A stretch of DNA of 64,000 bases from Mesostigma viride (Eukaryota > Streptophyta > Mesostigmatophyceae > Mesostigmatales > Mesostigmataceae), in the NCBI GenBank assembly GCA_009746045.1, contig RPFO01000130.1, forward strand, positions 1,954,125-2,018,124, read 5' to 3'. The notes beneath the pieces were generated by a model. That model did not search any database. It was not told the origin of the DNA and worked only from the letters and a program-made list of their open reading frames with translations. A program made the position numbers and the translations under genes. Within the stretch, counting starts at the first letter, position 1, and each line of letters starts with the position of its first letter. Shown here piece by piece: positions 1 through 12,836 of this stretch.

Positions 1-40
1 CACGCCGCGTCAAGAACACAAAACGCTGTAGGGCTACGTT

Positions 41-103
41 GCTACATGCCAAATCAAGGAACACCACGTTGTAAACGTCGTGCTCCTTCACTTGGCATGT
101 AGC
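41..103. repeat. Near-perfect 63-nt hairpin
   Basis: Arms 41-70 and 74-103 pair at 26 of 30 positions around a 3-nt loop, starting GCTACATGCCAA and ending TTGGCATGTAGC. It could be the fold of a small MITE or a small-RNA precursor; the sequence alone does not decide. Confidence 0.6.
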
Positions 104-682
104 GCTTGGACCACTCAATGAGACCCCGCAGGAGACCCCACGTCGTCTCTCCCTTCTAACCCCTACCTTCCTTCTGACCCGTAACCCCCTATATAGTCCC
201 TCGCTTTGAGCCCGGGATCCCGATATGGTCCTGCCACAAAGAGCCTCCATGGACTATCCACTCCCTTCACACCCTATTACCTCAACCACCTGTGTGCCTA
301 GTAAGCCTCTCATCACATACATCCTAACCTGCCTCAGCAGCTCTCCATTACCTGCATCCCATCGTCCCTCTGCACCCGAACGCACCAGCCTGTGAGTAAT
401 GCTCTCCTCCATTCAAAATAAACCGCTTCTCAACCTGAGCAGACAGGGAGCCAGTAGGGCTCCATCCTCACCGTCACTCTGCTTCCCTTATTCATTCACT
501 CACCACCGCTCTGCTTCCCTTACTTATTCACTCACCGTACCTATGCTTCCCTTAGTCATTGACTCACTGTACCTCTGCTCTCCCTATTCATTCATCATTC
601 ATCGTCACTCTGCTTCCCTTATTCATTCACTAGTTTACCTGCTCGCTGTCCCCGCGCTAGGCCACCCTGCGCCATTTGTCTT
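104..682. other. Non-coding intron or 3' region of the glycosyltransferase gene
   Basis: No exon could be supported. A degenerate repeat of TTCACTCACCRY and CTGCTTCCCTTATTCATTCA occurs at about 475-635. A copy of the exon-6 donor, TTACCTGCTCGCTGTCCCCG, occurs at about 635-655. Confidence 0.5.
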
Positions 683-1785
683 ATCTATTTCCCTACTCCT
701 ACTCCTATTCCTATTCCTATTCCTATTCCTATTCCTATTCCTATTCCTATTCCTATTCCTATTCCTATTCCTATTCCTATTCCTATTCCTATTCCTATTC
801 CTATTCCTATTCCTCTTCCTCTTCCTCTTCCTCTTCCTATTCCTAATCCTGTTCCTGTTCCTGTTCCTGTTCCTGTTCCTGTTCCTGTTCCTGTTCCTGT
901 TCCTGTTCCTATTCCTATTCCTATTCCTATTCCTATCTCTATTGCTATTCCTATTCTTATTCCTCTTCCTCTTCCTCTTCCTCTTCCTCTTCCTCTTCCT
1001 CTTCCTCTTCCTCTTCCTCTTCCTCTTCCTCTTCCTCTTCCTACTCCTATTCCTATTCCTATTCCTACTCCTACTCCTACTCCTATTCCTATTCCTATTC
1101 CTATCCCTATCCCTATCCCTATTCCAATCCCTATCCCTATCCCTATCCCTATCCCTATCCCTATCCCTATCCCTATCCCTATCCCTATCCCTATCCCTAT
1201 CCCTATCCCTATCCCTATCCCTATCCCTATTCCTATCCCTATCCCTATCCCTATCCCTATCCCTATTATCCCTATTATCCCTATTATCCCTATTATCCCT
1301 ATCCCTATCCCTATCCCTATCCCTATCCCTATCCCTATCCCTATCCCTATCCCTATCCCTATCCCTATCCCTATCCCTATCCCTATCCCTATCCCTATCC
1401 CTATCCCTATCCCTCTTCCTACTCCTCTTCCTCTTCCTACTCCTACTCCTATTCCTATTCCTATTCCTATTCCTATTCCTATTCCTGTTCCTATTCCTAT
1501 TCCTATTCCTATTCCTATTCCTATTCCTATTCCTGTTCCTATTCCTATTCCTATTCCTGTTCCTATTCCTATTCCTATTCCTATTCCTATTCCTATTCCT
1601 ATTCCTATTCCTATTCCTATTCCTATTCCTATTCCTATTCCTATTCCTATTCCTATTCCTATTCCTATTCCTATTCCTATTCCTATTCCTATTCCTATTC
1701 CTCTTCCTATTCCTCTTCCTTTTCCTTTTCCTAATCCTATTCCTATTCCCATACCTATTCCTATTTCCATTCCTATTCCTATTAT
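683..1785. repeat. 1.1-kb hexanucleotide microsatellite field (CCTATT/CCTGTT/CCTCTT/CCCTAT)
   Basis: Blocks of six-base repeats follow each other: TTCCTA, TTCCTG, TTCCTC, then ATCCCT (about 1110-1410), then TTCCTA again. Each block looks like local spread of one variant. Long open frames through it (Leu-Phe, Ile-Gly) are artefacts. It lies in the last seen intron of the glycosyltransferase gene. Confidence 0.95.
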
Positions 1786-2377
1786 GACACTTGAGCTCCC
1801 AAGGAAACCAGCATTTGATAAAAAACCATGAGTAGAGCCCCTGCCCAAGGCAGGTTTAAGTTGTCATCTCGTCTCCCTCGCATGCAGGAGCAAGAGCCCC
1901 CCAAGGGTGGGATGGGTGGGAAGAAACAATCACGGGTCACAACCCGCCGACCATGTTTATCAAACCTACCGTCAAAATTGAAAACGGCAAAACCAGAAAT
2001 ATCCTAACGCTGACAATTAAATACTTCAGCCAGCCAGCTCATCTGTCACACGTCTGAGCTGTCAGGCCATGTGTACTATCCGAATGCAAACCTGAACACA
2101 CTACCCAACCAAGCAGCACACCAATCAATTGGTGAGTGCTGGTTACATCAGATTTTATTACAACTTTTTGACGCAACTACCGTCAGTATTCCACACATGG
2201 CCGGCCGTTCAAACAAACGGCGCCTGACTTACAAAAGGCTAAGCTAGTTGCCAGTAGGATTCCCCGGTAAACAACAAGCCGTCCCCGTTTGTCTAACAAG
2301 CCTTTCTGCATGTACAGCCACAAGGTTGTGGCGGCTCTTTCTTTCCCTGCATTCTGTTTAGTAAACTATTTTCAGAG
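1786..2377. other. Intronic sequence without recognised features
   Basis: Unique, moderately AT-rich sequence between the two hexanucleotide arrays. No exon, hairpin or repeat seen. Confidence 0.5.
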
Positions 2378-2738
<361 letters not shown>

Positions 2739-2833
2739 ACTGTTATTGCCTGCTCGCTGTCCCCGCACCTGGCCACCTTGCCGGCATGTCTTATTTATTT
2801 TCCAACTCCTATTCTCATTCCCACTATTGTTAC

Positions 2834-5800
2834 CTGCTCGCTGTCCCCCCGGTTCTTGAGCTTGCCCGCCGCCCTCGCCTCCCTCAGCATGCTCGCATGC
2901 CGCACCAACACCGTCGCCCAGAGCGCCCTCGCCCCCGGCCGACTTCCCCTCAGAAACAAAAACCCTCCGCACATGTTCTTCTTGCCGTCACGCTGCCCCA
3001 GCACATCCAGCCCCTCATGAACGGCCCGCGCCAGCACATGCGGGATCGGGTCCTTGAGCCACACCGCGTCGATGTCCGCCAACAGCACGTCGTAGCCCAG
3101 CGCCAGCATCTCCATGACGACCGCCGTGCGCATCAGCATCAGCGACTGGTAGTCCAAGGTCCCGTAGCTCACCGCGTGCGTCGCCAGCGTAGTGGCGGCA
3201 GCAGAAGCAGGATTCCGCGTGAGCTTGGTGGGCTCCATGGGAAAGTCCTGAGCAGCAACCGATTCGGAAAGTCCCCATGGAGCCGTGACCGCTGGAATGG
3301 CGCTACCATGCCCTCCCAAAGTCACATGGCTGCCCTCTTCCACATCTTGCACGGTGGGAATTGGGACGTGAGGCCCGTCCTTCACTCGTGCCATTCCCAC
3401 CGTCATGGCGACGGGAACATCTCCCTCAGGGTGGCTGCTCGGCGAATCGGGAACATCCGATACCAGATCTGCAGGGGGGGATAAGCCCAACAGAAAGTGA
3501 CCCTTTCTCACATCCTCCTCGACCAAAGTACCCTTGCCCTTGCCCGCCGACGCTGATGACACAAGGCTTTCTGTCGAGTCGGCAGGCTCGCCCTCCTCCC
3601 GAAACGGAATGAGACCCCCTTGCTTCGCGAGCTCGCCTTCCATCACCCCCTGATCTGGTGATGGCGTGAGTTGTTGGGCCCCAGCAGCTGGCAGGGGGCT
3701 GTCCGACAAAGACCCTACGTAGCCTGATGTGTCCGCATCGTGGTGCCGCTGGGCCGTACCTGTTCCTAGATACTGGGTCAACAGCTGGTCCAAATCCACA
3801 GGGGCGCGATGCTGGGCTGCACCCTGTGTTGACTCCTCGTATTGATGAGGGCCCCTGGCGTCGCTCTGACCACCATCAGTCCCCCGCGCTTGCTCGAGAT
3901 TGGTCTCTGCAGACACCGGCGTTTCCGTCATTTGTACATCCGTTACCGGGGCTTGTGTGCGTTGCTTCATCGCTGGCGTTTCCTGCTGCTTGGAATCAGC
4001 AGTCCCAGAATTAGCAGGTCGGTCGTGGCTGGCGGGTGGGAAAAGCACCTCTTCAGTGACAACGGTGTAGCCCATCTGCCAGAAAAGAGCAGAACGGCCA
4101 GTGGCACGAAAACGATGCTAGGGTGTTTACAATTACTGTAAAAGCTTCTGTCAGCTGAGAAGCTCAAGCATCAATGCCATGCCTGCGCAAAGAAAAACAT
4201 AAGGCATAAAGCCCATTACGTCGACAGTATACTGTAACAGCCATCCGCTCCGTGCAAGTTATGCTAGCGGTGCCGATTAAAGCAGAATTCCAACACCAGT
4301 TTGCAGGGAGCAAGATCCTCATCGATTTTGTGTCCTAAACAGCATGGTGGAAGTGCTCGGATAAACAAATAGTAGCATGTGCTACGTTAGATAGAACATG
4401 TGCTAGCATAAAAAGGGAGCATGCTGCCAAACTGGTCATGGCACGCAATCCCTTCATGCTTCAATCGTAGCAGTAAAGCAATCGTAGCAGTAAAACAATC
4501 GTAGCAGTAAAGCAAGATCCACCCAATTCACAGCAGACGCGGTCCAACACCTCCACACGGCACACAGCCCATATCATCTTCTTCTCCCACTAAAATGGGC
4601 CCCCCACCCCCTCAAGTGCCTCTGCACGGTGCAGCTCGGCCAAATCCTCCTATCCATTTCACATCTTGAACTAATTAATGAAGCATCCTCCTATTGTTTC
4701 CCATCATTATTGATTAATTAGCCAAGCTTAGTCCCATGGGAGAGCCACGGAGCATTATCCCCCGCAGCGTACTACGGTACCTCACACCAAGTGCGCGCCC
4801 GCCAACGCCGCCCATGCCCCTCACCCGGTGCAGCTCGGCCGCGTAGTCCGGGTCCCCCGGCGCAAACACGATGTAGCGCGAGACGCCGACCGACCGGGCG
4901 GAGCAAGCCCAGTTCTGAAGGAAGTCGTGCTGGCCACGATTCGCCAGCAACAGCACTACCGTCCCCGGCGCTACCTGCGTGTCACCTAGGACAGTTCCCA
5001 GGGCCCCCCGGTCCCTGGCAAACCCTGGTGCTGCAGGCACCTGCTGCAGGCATAGATCGTAGCGCGGCAGGGATGCCAGGGGGGGCATGGCCCAATCCAC
5101 GCCTTGCAAGCCACCCCCGGCTTCATAGTCTTCGGTTCCCCCTTCCCTGGCTCTCCCCCCTCGTCCTTGTCCTTCTCCTCCTTCTCCTCCTTGAATCTTT
5201 TCCATCTCAATTCCCCGTCCAACATCGGTTCCTTTGGCTGCGTTCGTCCCTTGCGCTGACCCCTTTGTCTCGTTGCTTCTGCTGTCAAGCGCCCCCGTCA
5301 CATCCTCAACCGGCTTCCCCTTTTGAAAATATTCGCGATGCCCGTTGTCTGCTTGCCCCTTCACCGGAAGTGCTCCCTCGCCCTTAACATCTTCTCGGGT
5401 ACCTTGGTTGATGCTGCCGGAACTCCCTTCCCTGGAGGGTGCTTGATCCCGGCCCTTTTTTGACGGCGTCAGCGGGTTCGATGGCTGGGACCCAGATCGC
5501 GGTGACTCTGGCTTCCGCACCAGCGGTGCATCCGGTCCTCTACTGCTGGCAAAATTCACGCCCGTGTCGCGGTGGGACACCGAGAGCGCGCGGCCGCCAG
5601 AGAGGGAGGTGTAGACGTTGAAGTACCTGCAAGGGGGGGGGGCAGCCAGGGGGGGTGCATGGATGGACTGACTTTTCTGGGGGAGACGACCAGGTTGATC
5701 TTCCCACGGGGAAGGGCTGGGATGGCTCATGGCAGTAGGAGTTCTGTCCACAAGTAGTAATGGTGCGTGTCTATACTGCACAATGGTGCCGAGGAGCCAT

Positions 5801-8800
5801 AGGAAGACACCCCCTGATAACAACGCAGCTTCAAAAACAAGTACTACTTTAACTTATTTGATAAACAAGTAGTGCTATGAGGATGTACCATTCCAAGAGA
5901 GGTAGCTGCTTCAATTTTAGTACTGTACTTCAACACACGTAACTAAGAGGGCTGGGGGGGGACATACCTTACTAAAGGGGAGGGGGAGGATACATACCTG
6001 ACAAAAAAGTGGGAGGGGGGGGACACGCACCTTACTGTAAGGGGGAGGGGGGGGACTGTAACTTACTGTAAGGGGAGGGCAAGGAAAAGAACCCTGTGAA
6101 GGCAAGGATGACACCTGCAAAGTGGTGGTTGAAGATGCTGGGGGCATGCTGGTTGATGTTATTAGATGCTCTACTGCACTGCAAGTTCCTCATTATAACC
6201 AAGAGCGCAGGTCACTCGTCATGTGGGGGGCTTTCACTACGGCTATCAGGCCCAGCATCAACGGACCAAAAAAGCCACTTACTGCCCACACCAACTTGAC
6301 AGTTACACGGCCGGGTTATCTGTAGAAAATTATTATAGCAGAATGAAGGATACTTATACTGGGGGTGATTCGAATCCCTGCAGACCAAACATCCAACCTG
6401 CTCCGTTCGTGAACCTGCATGAGTAGACAAACGGCACTAAACCCAGCACCCAGACGTCGGATGCACTAGATATCGCAATGCACTAGAAAACCCATGTACC
6501 TGCCGGAGTAGCAGAAGCCAAGGAACCAGGGTGGAGGGTGCAGGGATATAGCAAGCGGTAGGGATATGGTGACATACTAGCGAACCCTCGTACCTGCGCG
6601 GGTGAACGAAGCCGAGGGACCAGGAGAGGGTGCAGGGAACGGCAACATGTTTTGTTACTTACATAATTTATTCGCAGCCCCGCGTACCTGCGCGAATAGA
6701 CGAAGCGGAGGAACCAGGGGGTCCAGATGGCCTCGCCCCTGCGCAGGTACCAGTTGTCCGTGATGGACCCTGGCAGGCGGGGCGGCAGGCCCGACTCGCG
6801 GCGCGCGTCGTACCACTCCCGGAACTCGCGCCAGTGCTCCGGAAACATGAGCTGCAAAGAAAGGGATGGAAAGAAGTGGCAGTGAGAGAGGGCACGTGGT
6901 GGGACATCAGGGCCCCGACGTATTAACGTTCAGAAACATGAGATGATGGGGATGGGGATGCGAATGTAGAGAAGTAAACGAGAGAGGGAACATGAAGTGA
7001 CGTCAGGCCAACGTACACATATCCGGAAATGAGACACCATGTGTTATTTGCTGGCCTCAAAACACGCCGTTGGATCTACAGGCCACAAATAGAAACAAGA
7101 ACTCATGCCTGGGGAAGGCTGGCCGTGTGAAAGGAGTGGCTGCTCGGGCAGATACGAGGACCCGGTGGTGGGCCATGCGGCCATTAGGATGACAGGTGCT
7201 GAACAAACTTAAGGCAGAGAACGGAAGTTAGTTCACATAGTTAGGTAGGACGGAGAAGGAGCAGCTGGAGCCATAAACAACGATCAAATTTAAAGAGCAT
7301 TGGCAAGAGTCAGCTACGTGAACAAGACAGGCGAAGGGGAATGCCTGACAAGGGTGTGGCCAGTGGCTAAGGAAACCTACCAGACACTACGGCCATTCCC
7401 AGAGGAATACCAAATAAGACGTGCAAGACCGAATGAGGAACTAGCCGGTGGCTAAGGGACATTATTAGACGTCATGGCCATGAAGCAGAGGCGCACCTTG
7501 GACTAAGCGGGTCACCACATGGAAGTCATAACAAGTTTTAACCTTCTCAAAACCCACTCGCCATATTGGGTGAGTAAAAACTTTCTGAAACGAATTTCTG
7601 CATTTTCATATCTTAAGCAATCGTCGCCGATATTAGTGCACCCATGCCCTCCCACCCTGCGAACCCAATCCCATCATGTGCCTCACTTTGTTCCTTGAAA
7701 GCCATCCTTCCGCCCATCATGTGCCTCACTTTGTTCCTTGAAAGCCATCCTTCCGCCCATCATGTGCCTCACTTTGTTCCTTGAAAGCCATCCTTCCGCC
7801 CATCATGTGCCTCACTTTGTTCCTTGAAAGCCATCCTTCCGCCCATCATGTGCCTCACTTTGTTCCTTGAAAGCCATCCTTCCGCCCATCATGTGCCTCA
7901 CTTTGTTCCTTGAAAGCCATCCTTCCGCCCATCATGTGCCTCACTTTGTTCCTTGAAAGCCATCCTTCCGCCCATCATGTGCCTCACTTTGTTCCTTGAA
8001 AGCCATCCTTCCGCCCATCATGTGCCTCACTTTGTTCCTTGAAAGCCATCCTTCCGCCCATCATGTGCCTCACTTTGTTCCTTGAAAGCCATCCTTCCGC
8101 CCATCATGTGCCTCACTTTGTTCCTTGAAAGCCATCCTTCCGCCCATCATGTGCCTCACTTTGTTCCTTGAAAGCCATCCTTCCGCCCATCATGTGCCTC
8201 ACTTTGTTCCTTGAAAGCCATCCTTCCGCCCATCATGTGCCTCACTTTGTTCCTTGAAAGCCATCCTTCCGCCCATCATGTGCCTCACTTTGTTCCTTGA
8301 AAGCCATCCTTCCGCCCATCATGTGCCTCACTTTGTTCCTTGAAAGCCATCCTTCCGCCCATCATGTGCCTCACTTTGTTCCTTGAAAGCCATCCTTCCG
8401 CCCATCATGTGCCTCACTTTGTTCCTTGAAAGCCATCCTTCCGCCCCACCTGCCCCCCACCTGCGTGCATAGTGACTGCCTCGGCCACACACCTTTCTTG
8501 AGGCCCCCCCCCTCCCTTGACCCCCAAACCTTATCCACAGTATCTGCTACCCCCTCCACCATCCTTCCCCTCCCCTCCCTCCCAAGGCCCCCCAGTGGCC
8601 CCTACCCGCCATTTCCCCCCCTCCCCTGCCCCAAAGCCCCCCACCTGGCCCCATGTGCCGACCAGCGTGTACAAAAAGGGCTCGCGGCGCTGGCTGTAGA
8701 TCGCCTCCTCCATTAGGTCCGGCTTGCCCTTTCCCTTGCCTGTGCCCGTGCCCGTGCCGAAAAGCGACGAGAGCAGGCCTTTTACGCCACCCCTTGCGGT

Positions 8801-11800
8801 GCGGTCGCTGCTGGCACCTGCTCCCCTGCTCTGGGCCGTGTCACTGTGGGCACCTGCGGCAGAATCGCTGCTCAGCAGGACCTGCTTGGGGATGCCGGGC
8901 AAGCCATGATTCGATTCCCGCTTGGGCAGGTTGAGCGCGGGCACAAGCGTCTGGCGCTGCAGGGAGATGCCGTACACGCTGGGGTCCCTGGGGCCGTTGT
9001 AGCGATACCTGAGGATCATGCGCTTGAGGTAGGCGTAGAAGTAGGGGGACACCTGGCAAGGGAGGGGGGTGGGGTAGGGAGTGGGGGGTGGGGTGGGGAG
9101 TGGGGTCAGGGCGGGGTGGGGTGCGGTGGGGTGCGGTGGGGTGGGGTGGGGTGGGGTGGGGTGGGGTGGGGTGGGGTGGGGTGGGGTGGGGTGGGGTGGG
9201 GTGGGTGGGGTGGGGTGGGGTGGGGTGGGGTGGGGTGGGGTGGGGTGGGGTGGGGGGTGGGGTGGGGTGGGGTGGGGTGGGTGGGGTGGGGTGGGGTGGG
9301 GTGGGGTGGGTGGGGTGGGTGGGGTGGGGTGGGGTGGGGTGGGGTGGGGTGGGGTGGGGTGGGGTGGGGTGGGGTGGGGTGGGGTTGCGTGAGGAGCGAG
9401 GCAATGTGAATGCAGGGTGAGCGAGGAAATGACAAAAGCATGGGCTGGCATTTAACGGCTGATGGAGCATTGGACCAAAAACCCCTTCATAGTCGAGCTA
9501 TACAATTAAATAGCTACATACTCCTGTGTAGTCCTGGGAAGCGGTCTGTTCTCCATGCATTCCAACCACCCACGACAATATGAGTTTCAAGGCACATACA
9601 AATTGCACCCCAAAGCACCCCGTGCGCCCAAGAGCCATATGACAGTAATATCTTAAAAATAATATCTGTGCGACAGGCTTGGGAATGCTCCTGAACTGAG
9701 GCCATTGACCAATCACACCCGAATTTATATACTACTATTTACTGGTAAATATTACAAAGGTTCTGTTGCAACCAGCGTGAGCGTGCTCCATGGTATTTAT
9801 ACCGCAGCTGAGGAACTAGGAACTTCTTTTTTAATCGATTGACGAATAAATACCCCACTATTTCAGTGCCACGCGCGATGGGATTTTAGTGGCGTGCAGT
9901 AGGATCCTCAAGAACCTAGGCAGCAGGACCCATCAGGAGGGCAAAGCTTTTCATAGGTCAAGCCTTGGTTAGGCCTCTTCCAATGAATGAGAGAAGCAGA
10001 GAGGAGAAAGAATGGAAAAGGGGGGCCTACTAAGTTATATAAATATCCCATCAGCACTCTAGACTAACAATCACAGACTGGTAGCACATTGTCAGTACTC
10101 CAAGGGGGATGTTATTAACTACGTGGCAACAATGTATTACTTGATTGACCTGGGTTCATGAAGGGCAGCAGATTATACGGAACCCACAGAGAGGCTAGAG
10201 ATGGTAGCAACCCTTGCAGTCCTTCCGCGCCGACAAAGACCCAAGTATTGTCCTCCACACAAAAAATGACAACCATGTAAGCACATCGTTGTACTAACTA
10301 AAAGCATCACAAATATCTAACAAGATACCGTACTGTATTGCAATTGCACTGTTTTGGCACCATCATATTTGACAAAACCTGCGGCACTCGCCTCCGCAAC
10401 TTCCGTTACAAACTGCTACTAGACTAAGAGAGGCTAGATCGGTAAAGGTGCATCAACAAAAGCGACATGCTTCAGTATAAGGAATGCAGCACGCAGTGCC
10501 ATCCCTCACCTCCACGTCGTCCTCCACAAAGTAGGCGTACTCGTCATCCCCCGTCGGGTACCATGCCTGCAGCCACTGTCCCTGGGTGCCCACGTTGGAC
10601 GAGTACCAGGCGACGCGCTTGGGCCCGTGCGGCCACTCGAATGAGGACGCCAGCTGGCGCGATTCTAATGACCGGGTGGCGGGGGAGTCCTCGGATGGAC
10701 GCAACAGGCGGCGGTTGAATGCTGCCGCTGCCCCAGCTGGTGACGCTGACGACGCTGACGAGGACGATGGGACGCTACGCAGGTATGAGATCCCACTAGA
10801 GGACGGAAGTACATGAGAAGATGAGAATAAAGCACCCGATGATGGGGATGCGGGAAGCTGAAATTTGCTGCTGCTGCTGCCACTGCTGCTGCTACTGCCA
10901 ATACTGCTGGTGGAAGTGATGCTGCTGCTGCCACCCGTGCTGGTGGTGGTAGAGACGGTGCCGCTGCTGCTGGCGTTGCCACGGCCACCTAGCGGGGGCT
11001 CGACCCGCACGTGGTCCAGAAATATCTCCAGGGACACCTGGTCTCCCTCGTAGTCGGCGGCGCGAAGCGCAGTCAGGGCGCGCCGCAGGCTGTCGGGCCG
11101 GTCGTACGACATCACCTGCGTGAAATATTGGGCACAGCACCAGGTGCACGTAAAGGTACCAAGACCCCATAGAACCTGTTTTAGTTAGCCTATAGGTTCT
11201 TGAATCATATCAATTACAATTTAGCACCAACTTGCATAGCGGTCCTACAACATCACCTGTATAGGATGAAGAAGCCCCTGCATGCCACAGACAATGACCC
11301 TACAGAACCGAAAAGGGGGCGTGGGAAGGGAGGGGGGTAGGGGGGTGGGGTCATAGAATTAAGCCGCAGGTTGTCGGTTCGTCTGACCTCCACCTGGAGG
11401 GGATGGAGATGCTCACAGGGGCAACAGTAGAACGGTAGCACAGAACTGGTTGTAACCAATGGTCCACATACATCTCTATCATACTTCTACATATATCTCT
11501 ATTTCTGCATATATGAACTGGAAATTTCGTCCACCCACCAGGTCTAGAGCCTGCGGCTGCAAGACCACGGGTAACAAAAACCATGATAAGCGATTATTGG
11601 AAGGTTGCATGTAAGTTACAGGTATGCATCGCAGGTGCTCAGCAACCACCGAGAGCGAACGTAGGTTAAGTATATATAGATGGAGGATCGTACATACAAT
11701 GATCTTGAAGGTAAAGGGGAGGGGGTCGATCGTGGAAATTGAGGCCTTGTCGCACGGCCGCGTCCCACCGCCTTGCAGCCGTTCCGCTGGCGCGGCCGCA

Positions 11801-12270
11801 GATGTCTGCCGCATGTCCGTCGGGGATGTGACTTGGGCGCCGTCATTGACCGACTTCTGTGCTGAAATTGTATCCGGGGTTCCAGCCACGCGTACGACAC
11901 GGTTTCCTCCAGATCCAGTCGATTTCCCACTGGTATGGGAGTTAGTGGGAGTCCTTGCGTTGCGTAATCCCAGGCGCGGCGATGCTTCACCGAGAAGCCC
12001 GCGGCCTGCTGCATCCTCGGCATCCCCGCGCACAACGGATAGTTTCTGCCCGGCCATTCCTTGTACCGCAAGAGAACGCGTCAGCCCGTCGCTCTCGATG
12101 TGGATAGCAGAAGAGCCGTCGCCAAGCTTTGCGACGCCCGGTCTTCTGGACGATATAAGTAGGTTCAAAAAGCAGAGGGTAAGAATGCACAAAAAAGCCC
12201 CCGTGGTCTGCAGGGCCCTTGCGGACATTCTTAAAATATCTCCCGCCATCGGATGGCGGCCTCCTTTCAT
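2834..12270 (-). CDS. Bifunctional glycosyltransferase: GT2-like domain plus GT77-type nucleotide-diphospho-sugar transferase (3' end not seen)
   Basis: Six exons are supported on the minus strand: 12270-11698, 11115-10510, 9052-8645, 6851-6688, 5626-4825 and 4075-2834. All junctions are GT-AG and the phases close, giving 1265 codons so far. The start is the first ATG; a second Met lies seven codons on. Residues about 20-40 form a hydrophobic signal anchor, so a Golgi type II protein is inferred. Next comes a GT-A fold of GT2-like type: VMSYDRPDSLRRAL begins exon 2, and FVEDDVE joins VSPYFYAYLK across the intron 2 junction as the acidic metal-binding motif. WGQLMFPEHWREF and SGGRALSVSHRDTGVNF follow. 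A second domain, from about residue 770, matches GT77/PF03407 by ALGYDVLLADIDAVWLKDP (DID at about 1185-1187) and MCGGFLFLRGS. A low-complexity insertion of roughly 290 residues splits it. The last seen donor follows RGDSEQ; the next exon was not found. Sugar specificity cannot be told from the sequence. Confidence 0.8.
5938..6085. repeat. Degenerate G-rich tandem repeat
   Basis: Four or five units of about 33-40 bp built on ACCTTACTGTAAGGGGGAGG, in the intron upstream of glycosyltransferase exon 5. On the sense (minus) strand it is C-rich. Confidence 0.6.
7672..8445. repeat. 43-bp minisatellite, 18 essentially identical copies
   Basis: The unit begins CATCATGTGCCTCACTTTGT and ends CCATCCTTCCGCC. 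It is repeated head to tail 18 times with no difference that I could see, inside intron 3 of the glycosyltransferase gene. There are no spacers, so it is not a CRISPR array. Confidence 0.97.
9062..9386. repeat. (GGGGT)n array directly upstream of glycosyltransferase exon 3
   Basis: About 325 bp of GGGGT/GGGTG. On the sense strand of the gene it reads (ACCCC)n and runs up to the acceptor at 9052, so it forms the polypyrimidine tract. The G strand can form G-quadruplexes. Confidence 0.95.
9387..10509. other. Intron 2 of the glycosyltransferase gene, mostly unique sequence
   Basis: Apart from the array at its 3' end, I see no exon, repeat or mobile element here. Confidence 0.5.
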
Positions 12271-12836
12271 TCTTGCAAACTGCCTGGATCGCTTTGCAGT
12301 AAGCCATTGCTTTTAGTTTCATGAAAAGTAGGCAAAAAAACAGTCACGTCCTGAGTCGAGCTGTTAGGTCAACCTTGTCTTGCTACCGGTATTAGGTGGC
12401 TTGTCACGTGTTTCGTCATACGCGAAACAATCTCCGGAACTTGGAAAGCTCAACAACTGCCACGTGGAGGTGCCACGTGTAACCACTGCGGCCATCCTTT
12501 ATGCTATCACGTGCCACAGCTCGTGCCCGGTGCCACCCTTCCCGTGGAACCGTACGGCATACGCACCGTGCACGGTCGCCTACCTGCCTCGCTTGGCCCT
12601 TCGCTATTCGGCTGATGTCGATCGATCAATACTTTGATCGATACCGTCGGTCTTTACATGTAGGGATAATATGGGCTATGTGCCTGTGTCTGATGCGCAA
12701 ATTCCGTTCTGGGGCAGCTAATAAAAGCCATGCCCCGTTTGAGCGCTGGGGGAAATGTAGTAGAAAAGTCTTTGATGATGAACTCCAATAACGTTTCTGG
12801 CCGCCATCCTCGCGATTCCCGGCAAATTTGAAGACA
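12271..12836. promoter_or_regulatory. Divergent promoter with four CACGTG (G-box/E-box) palindromes
   Basis: This 566-bp spacer separates the start codons of the glycosyltransferase (minus) and the MFS transporter (plus). Perfect CACGTG palindromes lie at 12405, 12461, 12474 and 12508, four within about 110 bp. CACGTG is the core site for bHLH and bZIP factors in plants and algae. The clustering suggests shared regulation of the two genes, which is inference. I saw no clear TATA box. Confidence 0.5.

Noticed and set aside
1110-1410. (CCCTAT)n as a telomere or interstitial telomere
   Set aside because: It is not the CCCTAA or CCCTAAA type, it blends into other hexamers, and genes continue beyond it.
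399-1848. Long open frames of Leu-Phe/Leu-Ser and Ile-Gly repeats on both strands
   Set aside because: They are translations of a hexanucleotide microsatellite, open in several frames at once, with no exon context.
7672-8445. CRISPR-like array
   Set aside because: Units are contiguous with no unique spacers, and the sequence is a eukaryotic intron.
9081-9451. Gly-Val-Trp-rich and Pro-His-Thr-rich frames
   Set aside because: They are artefacts of the GGGGT array. Similar frames at 35491-36088, 37730-38208, 46223-46943 and 59654-59951 were dropped for the same reason.
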